DNA from: Phylloscopus collybita
Lineage: Eukaryota; Chordata; Aves; Passeriformes; Phylloscopidae
Assembly: GCA_027886175.1 (NCBI GenBank)
Contig: JAJNNQ010000016.1
Span: forward strand, 935,001 to 999,000
Direction of reading: 5' to 3'
Length of the DNA stretch: 64,000 nucleotides
The position numbers and the translations under genes are program-made. Positions 40,412-51,503 of the stretch are shown here, in pieces (position 1 is the stretch's first letter; every line of letters starts with the position of its first letter). The notes below the pieces were generated by a model that had not been told where the DNA came from, made no database searches, and saw nothing but the letters and a program-made list of their open reading frames with translations.

Positions 40412-40454
40412 AATGTAATGGCCAATAAACACATAAAATAATGGCCATTACATT
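40412..40454. repeat. Inverted repeat with perfect 13-base arms
   Basis: The arms aatgtaatggcca (40412-40424) and tggccattacatt (40442-40454) are exact reverse complements around a 17-base AT-rich spacer. It could be the folded remnant of a small hairpin element or a chance structure; I recognise no family and see no flanking target duplication. Confidence 0.85.
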
Positions 40455-40965
40455 GTCATTCCTTCCTTCCTTAAGTAGCTACTTCAGCTGAAATTTTTAA
40501 GTTGGCAGTCTCATCTTGACACCTTCCATCCACTTTGTTTGAAGTGATGGTTCTCAGTGGGACATTTTAAATGAGGTTAAGTATGTTGACCTATAAATAG
40601 CTGGATCTGTGTTCATACACTGTGTCATTTTATCCTACACTGGGAAGTTTTCTGCTTTTCTTTTTTAAGGAAAAAAACCAAAAGACTGAATATTGTAAAA
40701 ATATTGTATTGTTTAAATGTATTTTCTTATGCTCACTCCTTTCTCCCACTGTCTCTATAAATTATTTCAGCAGGATTTTATGTTATTTCAGGTACACATT
40801 ACATGTAAAACATGTTGATAACAAGACTCCTGAAGTTCTCTATCACATCTGCCTACTTCAAAATTGGTATCTGTTTGTTAAGGACAAATAAAGATGAAAT
40901 TGGTTAAAAACTCAGCCAAAACCTCCTTAACAGTCCTCTTCTGTTTCCCTACTGTAAATACAAAT

Positions 40966-41034
40966 GTATTTATAATACATTTATATATTATAAATTATAT
41001 ATATATATATAATACAAATGTATAAATAAATGTA
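40966..41034. repeat. AT-rich simple sequence with (TA)8 core
   Basis: This segment is almost pure A+T and contains an uninterrupted (TA)8 run at 40996-41011, flanked by near-repeats of aatacatttata and aatacaaatgtata. It is simple low-complexity DNA. Confidence 0.85.
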
Positions 41035-42389
41035 GAGTGGAGTCTCCAAGAGCCTTTCTGCCTTACCTGTAAGTTACTGTACAGAAATTCTCACCAGGGT
41101 TTGAATGGTACCTGTCATTTGCACTCCCAGAACACCATTCTGGTTTTAGCTTTCTAGCAAATATTATTTAGACTCCAATTCATTGCAAGAATAGAACAGA
41201 AACTGCATTTACAACAGATTTATCATATGTTGGATGCTGTCCTATCAAATACCTTCTAAAAATGCAAAATGAATTAAAACACATCTCTTCTGCTGAGCAT
41301 TCTGTTACTGAAATAGATCTGCAATATCTTCTCGGGTATGTTGAGAAATAATTGGAATTATTTCACAGCACAAATTCTGACACACTAAGTTACTTCCTGC
41401 AGGTCCCTGTGAATGAAAAATATGAAGTGGAATTTCTCAGGAGCCACTTCCCTGTGGATGTTTTCTGAGCACTGTAGAAATGTCAGAGTTCTGGCTGCTC
41501 TGTAATACATGCTGGACAGCTTGCTTTTAATGAATGGGGTTTTCTCTTCTTCTCTATCTCCTAATGAGAAATTTGATAAACTAAGAGATTGGAGATCAAG
41601 GCAGTAATCCAAGGTATGGCTTGGGGGAGAAGGTGCTGGAGGCTTTTTTTAAGATTTTTGTAGGGAGTTTACATTTCTTTGGCTGAACTTGTCTTGGATA
41701 TCTTCTGAAAAGCTCGTTTCTGTAGAAGTCTGCCAAAATCATTTTGGCTTTTGAGTGTGTGTATATATGTACATGTGCAAAGTCATTTGAGTACTTAGTT
41801 CATATTAACTAAAATTCTGTGCTAAAAATTTATATTTTAATTTGATTTACTGATAAAAAAATTTAAGAGCTTTTTAAGTCAGTGTCAGCCCAAAGTATAA
41901 TCTTACCCTTGTTTTCCAGGAGATTTACTTTATTCTTCTGTCTGCTTGTTCTGTTTTGCTTCGAGAAAGCATTTTGGGTGACTGGAGTTCACTGTGCCCT
42001 GTGTCCCTGTCAGTGAAAATGTTTGCAGTAGTTTTTAGGAGCACTGTGTCTCCCTAAGGTTCCTTCTTTTCCCAGATATTGAAATGGATTACATAACCTT
42101 TTCCTTTAAAAACACCCAGATTTGTACTGAGTCACACTCCCTGCAAGGGAGAGGTAATTTGGTGTGTAATTCCCTCTGCATTCAGTAATGTACCTTTCAA
42201 GAGGTGGAAGAGGGGAATTTTTTCTCTTAGTTGTGTTCAGCTGTGCTGACTGGGGCTTGGGAGGGGTTTTTTGCCTCCAGATGGGAAAAATGAATAGAGA
42301 GAGAAATGATGAATAGAAGATCATGCCTAATGACTTTGAGGCAGAGATCTTTTCCTAACATTACAGACAAAAACCCTTTTAAATCTTTT

Positions 42390-42531
42390 AGAATCACAGA
42401 ACTGTTTAGGTTGGAAAATACATTTAAGATCATCGAGTCCAACCATTAACCTGACACTGCCAAGCCCACCACTAAACCATGTCCCTAAGCACCCCATCTG
42501 CCTGTCTCTTAAATTCCTCCAGGGATGATGG
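42390..42531 (-). mobile_element. CR1 LINE 3'-end fragment, relatively young
   Basis: Read on the + strand it begins aatcacagaactgtttaggt, then atcatcgagtccaaccatta, acctgacactgccaagccca, ccactaaaccatgtccctaa and ctccagggatgatgg. This is the reverse complement of the 3' untranslated end of avian CR1, so the element lies on the minus strand, with its 3' end at 42390 and a 5' truncation near 42531. It is the best preserved CR1 in the window, and the match runs nearly continuously. Heavy 5' truncation is usual for CR1. It carries no coding capacity. Confidence 0.93.
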
Positions 42532-45398
42532 CTTTGTTTTTGTTTCATTTGTTGCTCTCCTTTAAGGTTGCAAAGCAGTCGAAATTTGATGACTTTCAGG
42601 AGAATTGGGGACACTGAAAGCATAATTAACCTCTGTGCAAAATATACATTGAGCATTTCTCCATGTAACTCCCCTTTCCATTTAATGAAATGAGAAGTAC
42701 TGATGGAAACTGTTACATAAATTTGGTGCAAGTGCTGATTTTAAGATCAATTTGTCCGTATTTTTATCCCTTTTTATTGTTCAAGAGATAAATACTGATT
42801 TCACATTATGCCTTTTACTAAGTCAGGTATTCCAGACAAAGCTCTTTCTTGGCATCTCTCTGCCTGTTACATTGTTTTCTTCAGCACTTACCTCTAGACA
42901 GCATTTGATTTGTTGTGGGTCAAGAGAAAATCAAATTCTTGCAGACTTAGTTGCATTAATGCTTGCTTGTGTTAATATTTGTTTAAGCTAGCCCTGTGCT
43001 GTTTTCATTTTAAATTTCTTTTCCAGTTGCATTCTCTGTGATCTTAAAGGCAAGTGTGATACAATAATACGTAGATTAAAGCATTAGAAAAGCTCATTAG
43101 TCTTGAACATTAGATTAATAAATTGAAAAATATGTATTCTTTTTCTGGCATAATTGATTTTTCCCCCAAATCCATGAAGTGCAAGAAAAGAAATTTTTTT
43201 CCTTCCCATGGCATTCTCCTGTATAGAAAAACACAGAAGAGTGACAAGCTTGAGGTTCATTAAATTGAGGATGCCTCTTCATTTGAAATATTCCCTACTC
43301 ACACAGAAGTTTCCAGACTTTCCTGTTCTGCTGTTTACCATCAGATTCCTTCAAACCCTTCTCTGAATTCCAGCCTGAATTCACTTGGCTCCAAATAGTG
43401 GAAGTCCTTTTTATTTATTGTAGTTAGGTTCTGCTGTTTGCATTCCGTTAACTACAATGCAAAAGATCTGCTTCCACAAGTGTGTAGAGGTGGAAACTTT
43501 CCTGAGCTTGCCAGTGAGACTGTGCTTCTGCAGTTTGCCACATGTTCAACCTTCACATGGCAGTGCGTGTGCTTTCATTTATTTGTGCTCATGATCCTTC
43601 CTGTCCTTTGGGAAGAGGGTGTTAAAGTTGTGTGTGGAATCAGCAGAACGTTTTTTCACTGCTTGCAGTGAGTTCATACATCATCCCAGAATTTTTTTCT
43701 CTTTGGAAAATCAACCTGTGCTATATAAATTGACAGTCTTTGCTGTGCTGTGTAGCACAACATGAAATATTTACTTTGACTATTATTCAGTTAGGTCTAA
43801 ACTATCTGCCATAGTGACATATCCTAGTTAAGCTGAAACCGTCTTAAAATGCAGCAGAATGGAAATCAGCACGGCCTGCAGAAAGCTGCTAAAATGCTGC
43901 TGAGATCCTTGGGCACTTAGTCCCAGTTCTACCTTAGCAGCAGCAGCAGATGTAAGCTGAGGAAGGGCACTTTGTTTTGAGGATGGCATGGTTAGAGCTG
44001 TGCCTGGGGTGTCAGAATTAACCACACACCTGGAGGATTCAGTGTGGGTGATAAATGGTGCCAATGAGGATGTGCTCCATGTGCTGCATTCTGGGCTCTG
44101 CCTCTGGAGAGATTTTTAAAAGGTGATCAGAATCCAGGTTTTTTTCAGGATGGATGGTTATTCCTGCTGGTTGCTGCTGTATTCCCAAGGGTTGGGAATT
44201 GCTAGCCATGGAAGATAAACAAAAAAGAGTCTCCTGAGACTGTAAATCCATGTAAAATAGGACAGCTTCCCTTGGTATGGTTATGGTGGATTAAAAAACA
44301 TAATGAGAATGTTTCATTGGGTAATGGTTTCACTTGAGGAAAATGTGGAAATAGAATTCTAACTTGTTAGAGTCTTTAGATACCAGTGACTAAAACAGAT
44401 TGCTTTTCCTTGTAGAAATCAGAATTCAGTTTTCACTTACTTTTTTTTCAAGGCCTGACTCAATTTTTTTTGTGTGTGTGTGACTCAGATAGAGTTTTGT
44501 TTGTGTTAAGCAGAGGCAATTATTGTTTCCTTCTCAAGAGCTCTTGTCCCAGCAGAAGCTGTTGCTTATTGATGTAGGCTCTAGCCAACATTGAGGAGAT
44601 ACAACCGTCAAAGCTACCTCCAAGCATCCTAACAGCACACAGCTGTGACTTACTGAGCCCTGAAGGCTTAGGGGTTTTCTGTTTTCCAAACAGCTGTGAA
44701 TCCTGATTCCTCTTTCTTCCTAAAAAACCTCAGAGTATGAGCAAAAAGCACTTGATGAATACTCAAGTAAGAAACCCCTTGACAGAGCCTTCTTTGTTGA
44801 TGTTTTGTGGCTTCTGCAGGAGGACCAGGGTAATGTCAGATGTCTGGTCAATCTCATTAGTGCTCTTCCTTGCCCAGAGCCATCAGTGGAGACAGCAAGG
44901 AGCAGCAGAGAGCATTAACTCCTTTTTATTATCAGATGCTCTTTTTATAATGAAGTTTTTGTTGGGAGACCAGCTCTTGGAAATAAGAGACATCAGCTGT
45001 CTAAATATCTCAGTTTCACAGTGATAAGAAAAATTGCATTCATCTGCAGTATCCTGCAGGTTTTCAGACCATAGGCTTTTGTTCTCTTTATCTTGCTCCT
45101 CTCCTTTTTCCCATTTAATAAGGTAGGAGCAGAACAGTGGCACCAGTTCTGTTAAGCCACCAGGACACTCTGTTTTATCAGGGATGCTGAACGTACAAAA
45201 TCCAAACAACATGAAAAACAAAGCCACAAAGACTTAAGAAAGCCACACAGTAACGTAAAGAAAGACAAAGTGCATCCCTAAAATTACTGCTGTATGTCAG
45301 AGATGATCAAAAGACCCTGCCTTTTCTCTGGAGAGCTGCTAATCCAGCAGCCATTGTCCCAGGCTGAGCACTGACTGCCCTCTTCACTGCACACAGAA

Positions 45399-45454
45399 CT
45401 CCTCCTCTTCCTCCTCCTCCTCCTCCTCCTCCTCCTCCTCCTCCTCCTCCTCCT
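45399..45454. repeat. (TCC)n microsatellite, 56-base pure pyrimidine tract
   Basis: About eighteen tcc units with one interruption (tctt near 45406) form an unbroken pyrimidine run on the + strand; the minus strand is (GGA)n. Minus-strand frames through it read poly-Gly or poly-Arg and are not genes. Long purine-pyrimidine mirror tracts can adopt triplex forms, and GGA repeats can form G-quadruplexes; whether this one does is unknown. Confidence 0.95.
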
Positions 45455-46847
45455 GGTGCAGGCTGCCCCAGTGCTCTCACCCTGCACACAGCTGTGCTGC
45501 CTGCCTGGCATCCCCTGGCAGAGGCAGAAGTGATGGATAGAAACATCTTCATTGCTGCATCCTGTGCTCAGTGAGAGGGGCTTGAGCTGAAGCCAGAGCT
45601 GGAGGCAGTGTGGTGGGACGGAGCCATCCTGCTTTCCAGCCCCAGCTTGCAGCTCCTCTGTGCTTCAGGGCTGTCCCCACCTGACAAATCAGATGTTGCA
45701 GTATCATTGGACTGAGGGACAGGAAGGTTTTTCTTCTTACTGCTTACTGATTTCTCTCCTTTTCCTCTGATATTTTTAACTCTAAAAAAGCTATGCCTAA
45801 CAGTTTTCCCAGTATCTGTAGGAATTTGAAGTTTGTTCCCTTAAGTCAGAATAGCCAAGAATTTAGTTAAGTGTCTTGGATATAGTCTTTAAGAGTACCT
45901 TAAAGCCACCCTACTGCTTTAAAATGGGGCTATGATGAAACCATAATTCATTTCCCTCTTATTTTGTGTAAAGGTTTATTAGCTTGTGATTTAAGCAAAC
46001 CATCTGGTCCTGCTGGCAATCCAAGTTCTGTCAGAGTCAGTGCTTTCTCCCTGTAATATGTTACTGGAGGCAGTTAAATTACATGCCTAAGTCCCAAGTC
46101 TGGCCTGTGCTTTTTCCATGTCTTAACATCTGTTCTAGGAAATTTTTCTGGGATCCAAACAAGTTTACACGGAGCCAGATCTCTTGTCTTTGTCTTTCTT
46201 TTCATGTCTATTTCTTTTCCTTCTCTGCAGTCTAATCAGTTCAGCTGGGTAAAAGATAATGCAGAAATTTGCAGTCTCTTTATCATTTCAGCAATGTACA
46301 TAGTGAGATAAAAATACTTCAGAAACTCAAGAGCTGTAGATAAATAGGAGACTGTCATCTGAGAGTGACACTTGGAGAAATGTTAATTTTTTTTAGTCCT
46401 GATGTTCTTTCTACTGGCTTTTAATTGCAGGACTTTTTGCTTTGCTTGCCTAATTAATTTTGTGCAAAAGTACAGATTCTTAGTACGTTTTGTCTTGCAA
46501 TGCTAATTTCTTGTTTATACAAAACAGCTCTATGTTTAGCTAATAAATAATTTTAAATATACTTGTTAGCCTGCTGAGGTGGTTTTGAAAAGATCTCTAG
46601 TGATTGATTTATACACAGATCATGGAAAATGACTTGCTTGGTTGGTATTTGTAGCTGTGCCCTCTGAAAGTTCAGCATTTTGTATTCTGCCTGGAACTTT
46701 TGAGACACAGTAATGAGTATAAACAGCTATCCCATAGCCTGCTGTGTCTGTATGTCTATTGAAAGAACTAGAATTGCTTTCCTTCAATTAGAAGCATAAA
46801 ACCAACTCTGATTCCAGCTATGTAATTAAACATTCTAGGAAAACATG

Positions 46848-46869
46848 AAAAAAAAAAAAAAAAAAAAAA
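46848..46869. repeat. A22 homopolymer
   Basis: Twenty-two consecutive A residues are followed by gatacacag. No clear retrocopy body or target-site duplication is visible beside the run. Confidence 0.9.
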
Positions 46870-49800
46870 GATACACAGTCTATTCTGTGAAGGTTGACAA
46901 TCTACAGGTGAGAAAAAGCCTTGCCTAAAGTAAGTCCTAAGTCCTAAAGGACTTTTTATATAGTGTGCCAGTGGTTTGCTGTCTTTAATGGCAGTCATGT
47001 ACATGTGAATTTGGATGCATCCATATCCTATCACTTGAGACTAGAACATTTCCCTTTGTGGTGTCTGTGCAGGGCTTTCTTTAGCCTTGTCCTGATTCCT
47101 GCTGTGCCCATAGCCTATGAACATGGGTTGTGTGGGTCACATTTCAGAAGAGAGCCTCTGTCCTTGCAGGTGTTCTGTCAGGTGTGTGGCATTGTGCTCT
47201 TTCCCCCTGTTGATGACTCTGCCACTGCCTCTTTAGAGCTGCAGAGTCCCACTGTAGTGAATTACATTGTGTTACCAGCATTCGTGGTGCATTTGTGGCT
47301 TGGGTCATGACCCAGAATTGCTCTGCTTCTCTGAAAAGGTGCAAGCAGAAAACTGAGCTCTAGAACTATCTTCCAGAGAGGGCTAGAGAAGGCTTATCCT
47401 ATTTTCTGTGCAGTAGGAAAGTTACATTCAGGTGATGCTTTATCGCTGAGGGGAGCTCACAATGGGAAGAAAAAAGGTGCTCCATTGTAATGTAAACACT
47501 CTGAAGTGTTTGGGGATGCTGGGGTTCTATTAGTGAGCCATCTGTCTGCATCAGCTCCAGGTGTTGGAGTCTTTGGGCTCCGATTTTGAGAGGCAAACAG
47601 GAACAACCACATCAGTTGATACAAGCATTCTTCCTTGCCTGAAATAGCGAGTGTGTCTCAGGAATGCTTAGCAGTGCATTGGTTCCCATGCAGCAGGTGA
47701 GGGAACTGGAGCTCACCTGCCCTGATCCCCAGAAATCATTCCAAGAGGCAGCACAGAGGCTGGCAGGATTTCCAGCCTCAGTAGCACTGGGTATAGACAG
47801 TCCCTTTCTCAATTTTGCTGCCTTTTTTACTGGCTTTTGGGGAACTTGGCCAAGCTCTTTGCAAGTCCCTGGCTGGACATTACCCAGTGGCCAGAAAGGT
47901 TTACTGGAGCCACTGCATGTTTGGAGATAACGTGGTATCTCTCTGTCTGTGCAAAAGCCTGGGTTTGGATTTGCAGTTGCAGGAGCCTGGAACAACAGTC
48001 TGTAGGAGCAAGGAGGTTAAGATGGTAAATAGGCTCCTGAAAAGAGGCTTTCTTGTTAATAAATCATTTCTGCACAGGCTGCCATTGACATGATAGATAA
48101 ACTTCTCCTGTTGCACTGCTCTTGCTCTCCACCTTGTTTTCCTGTTTCCTAAGGAAGGAGATGTAATACTATGCAAAGTACTTGTCCTATCTTGACATTT
48201 CCTTTTTCTGCTGCTCTGAATCCCATCCTGACCTCATTGACATTCTTTGCCTTCTTTCACATAGTTTGTGCAGTCTCTCAGGACATCTCTCCTCTAATGG
48301 AAACTTATTTCAGCTTGATGTTCTTCCTTAAAGATAAGCTGTCACCAGGGCAGGTCACTTAAGGCCTAAAAAGATGAACAAATAAGTTTCCATTTAAGTT
48401 CTCTGCTCAGAGTACATGAAGACCTTTCTGGCCTGTCTGCAGAGAACTGAATCGTGGCTAAGTCAAAGCCAGTCAGAGATACACCTTGCTTTATATACTG
48501 CCATTAGAGCAAAGAGAAAAGCGTAGCAAGAGCTCACTCTTTGCATCTTCTGAAGTGGGTGGAGACTTTCCAGCAGCATCTGACAGGGCACAAGCTTACC
48601 CACAGCTAAATTGAAAATGTCAACAGCATGTCTCTGAAAAAAATGTCTCAGAGTGCCAAGAGCTCTGGTTTTGGCAAATATTTTTTCTTTATTATATAAT
48701 TAGCTGCTCTCAGGGGACAAAATTCAAGGGTAGATGGGAAGTTTCTTGTATAGACTGAATTAGATGTGCTTTGCAAGTAGTTTGCTTCTGGTGAATATTC
48801 CTGTGTCGTTTCTCACAGGACTGCTTACACAGGACAGATCTGCACTAAGATTCAGAAGCTGCCAAATAAAATGTTTTGTTTGGTAGAAGTTTAATTGAAA
48901 TAGACCCATGGACTATCTACACCCTGATGAATCTGAACAGTGAAGTCTTCACTGTGAATAACAATCATCACGATTTTGGTGAACTTTGTCTTTAGTAACT
49001 CGTGTGACAGATGGCCCTTGCTGCAGAGCTCGGAAGGCAACGACAGTTCTGTAAACCAAGTTGTTGGCACAGTTTCAAAGCTACTCACATTCCAGCCATT
49101 CCTAATAGGTGATTAGATCAATTTTCTGTTGGCCTGTAAAAATACAAACTCTAACCTTAGAATTGAAAGAGTTCTCAGAGTGATGAGGAGGAGATGAAGT
49201 ACCTGCAGTAAGCACTACCAGGAGACTACACTGCTGCAGAGTCAGCCCTTGCCACCTCTCCCTCGGAGCCTTGGCCCAGGCATCAGGCTGCAGTTTCCTC
49301 TTGGCTTCCAAGCAGCTCAGCCTTGTCACACTACAGCTCCACATCAGGCAGAGCAGTCCCTCGGTGTTAGCATCACAGACCTGCATGGCTGGCAGCGGGA
49401 GGAAGCCTGTCAGAAATATTTCAGACCTGATTATGGAGGAGATGTTGCTTCAGAGATTGTTTTATCTTGGCATCTGACAGATTGACATGGGCCCTTCTGA
49501 CTGTTGCATTTGGCTGGGGGCTTGTTGATTTGAGGTGGATTTCTGCTGGAGCCCAGGGGTTTAGAGCTGGCGTGCCTCTTTCTGGTTGAAAGGAAAATGT
49601 CTGTGTGAGTATTTCTCATCCACCCACAGGAAGCAGGAACTGATAGCCTAGCAGCTGATGCACAAGTGCACCTTCATTACCCCACCATTTTTCTAAGCAT
49701 CAGTTTCCATCCTGGTAGTATTTTTGCTATTCATTATTTCTGCAGTTCTTTGCATTCTTTCCTGATTTATTTTCTCTATTTCGTTGTATGGAGTTTTCTC

Positions 49801-51310
49801 TTAAAGATTGGCAGATTTTCTGATCTTGTTTTGCACACTAAATACTAATAAAGCAGGGAGAGTTTGGTTATTGTGTTCTATGCTTGCCAGTTTGGACTAC
49901 TTGTCACTGAAGTTCTCCTTTGGTCAGTTGATTACTAAATGCATTCCTAGCTGTACATTTTGAATAGTTTATGATGATTGCATATTTTAACTTTTTTGAT
50001 TTAGTTTGCTAAGCATAAGAAAACCACCTTTTGGCAGCTGCATTTGAATGGAAGTAGAAAGGCTTTCTGCAGTAAACACTGCACCGTGTCTATGCTAGAT
50101 TTTTATAAACATCCTAATTCTCAATTGGAATGTTTCTTGCTCTGTCACTGATTGAGGATGAAAACCAATCTTATTATCCCTCTTTGTCCAGAGTTGTTAG
50201 CTCTGCCTTTAGGAGAACAGGATTTATTAAAGCATGTCACATACTTCCTCCTACAGCACCTGTATAGCAAATGACATACTCAACTCTACTTGCAAAAACA
50301 TGTAAGCAGGAATGGAGCTTGTTGTAAATTCAGTAATTCACTTCCAGGATGGATCAAAGTTGCCTGTTATGGAGGGATATAAATGCAATGTAGTGCTGGA
50401 TTTGCATACTAAATTTATACAAATATTTGATTTTGTGCAGCAGTAGCATCTGAGCTTCTCCCATTGAAAGCACATTGTAACATTCTTTATAAACACTTGG
50501 TTGTGATGGAAAGAGAAAACCTACATGGAAGAAGCCAGTGAAAGTAATGTGTGCCATTGAGCTTTATTATAAAATACTAAAGCACATCCAGAGGTTTTTG
50601 AATGCTATGTGTAGCTAGACTTAAGCATGTTAATTAGTGATAAACCTGACCTGAGACAGAACCTGCTCAGAGTTCAAAAGGAAATGACTCTTCATTTGTG
50701 TAAAATGTATGGCAGAATTTATTTATAATCATGCTGATTCTGCATCTTTCCAGTTTGCTGAAGATAAGAGCAACGTTCTGCTGTACTTCTCTGCCATCAG
50801 CAGCTCTTTAATGTCTTTTGTTGCTAAATCCCAACACGTGCCTAGAAGCGTTGTTCAGATGGGATTTTGAGGGAAGTAGCCTCATATCTTCATGGGAACC
50901 CATTCCTCTCCCTGCTTCAGAAATGTGATTTGTTCTTAAAGTGCACATGTACTTTCTCTTTAGCTATCATTGACAGCGAAAGTTTTTTATCCTTTTTGGT
51001 ATACTATCAATGTGTTTCATTTAATAGCTTGCATTTTTGTGGGCCATCCTCTTTCCCCTGTGGTACATTCTCTAAAACATAAATCCAGAGGAGCTGGAGG
51101 TTTGTATTGTAATGCTTATGCTGCACTAACAAACTAAGCTAACTCCCAAGCTGTAAAGCTGCTTTGGTCAAGGGTAGACATGCTGTCCACAGCTCTGGGT
51201 GGTGCCTCCAGCCTGCAGGAGTGCTGAGAGCATCCATGCCCTGGTAACCTTTGTGCTCCAGTTTACTTTGACATTTAGTACGTTCCAGCTGGTCACTCTG
51301 CATAATTTTT

Positions 51311-51342
51311 CTCTCCTCCTGTATTCTCCAAAAATGTTTTAG
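51311..51342 (+). other. ERC1: 3' splice site of exon C
   Basis: A pyrimidine stretch ctctcctcctgtattctcc is separated from the ag by an A-rich aaaaatgttttag. The last three bases of the intron form a TAG stop in frame with exon C, so the exon cannot extend upstream in frame. The interrupted pyrimidine tract suggests moderate strength. Confidence 0.85.
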
Positions 51343-51503
51343 GTAGAAGAGATGATGATGGCTATGGAGAAGGTCAAACAGGAGCTGGAGTCAATGAAAG
51401 CTAAATTGTCCTCTACGCAACAGTCTCTGGCTGAGAAGGAAACCCATTTGACCAACCTGCGAGCTGAAAGAAGGAAACATTTGGAGGAGGTCCTGGAAAT
51501 GAA
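51343..51503 (+). CDS. ERC1: ERC1 exon C (central coiled coil)
   Basis: This 161-base exon encodes 53 complete residues and the first two bases of a split Lys codon. It begins VEEMMMAMEKVKQELESMKA, continues through KLSSTQQSLAEKETHL, and ends RAERRKHLEEVLEM. An in-frame TAG lies immediately upstream and a TGA immediately downstream (51505-51507), so the open segment has almost exactly the length of the exon. The donor AA|gtgagt is strong. The match to ERC1 as I recall it is near complete; the clear difference is Met-Met where mammals have Leu-Leu after VEE. It belongs to the same Cast-type coiled coil as exons A and B and joins in frame to either of them. The next exon, which should complete Lys and continue QEALLAAISEKD, was not found before the window ends. 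Confidence 0.95.

Larger units (their letters stand above)
38361..51342 (+). other. ERC1: ERC1 intron between exons B and C (12,982 bases, phase 0)
   Basis: The intron begins gtctgc and ends gttttag. It contains a 13-base-arm inverted repeat at 40.4 kb, an AT-rich simple repeat near 41 kb, a minus-strand CR1 fragment at 42.4 kb, a 56-base pyrimidine (TCC)n tract at 45.4 kb inside a GC-richer block (about 45350-45700), and an A22 run at 46.85 kb. The remainder is unique sequence with no gene that I can support. Confidence 0.9.

Noticed and set aside
45284..45552. Minus-strand frames with poly-Arg or poly-Gly
   Set aside because: They are translations of the (GGA)n microsatellite strand.
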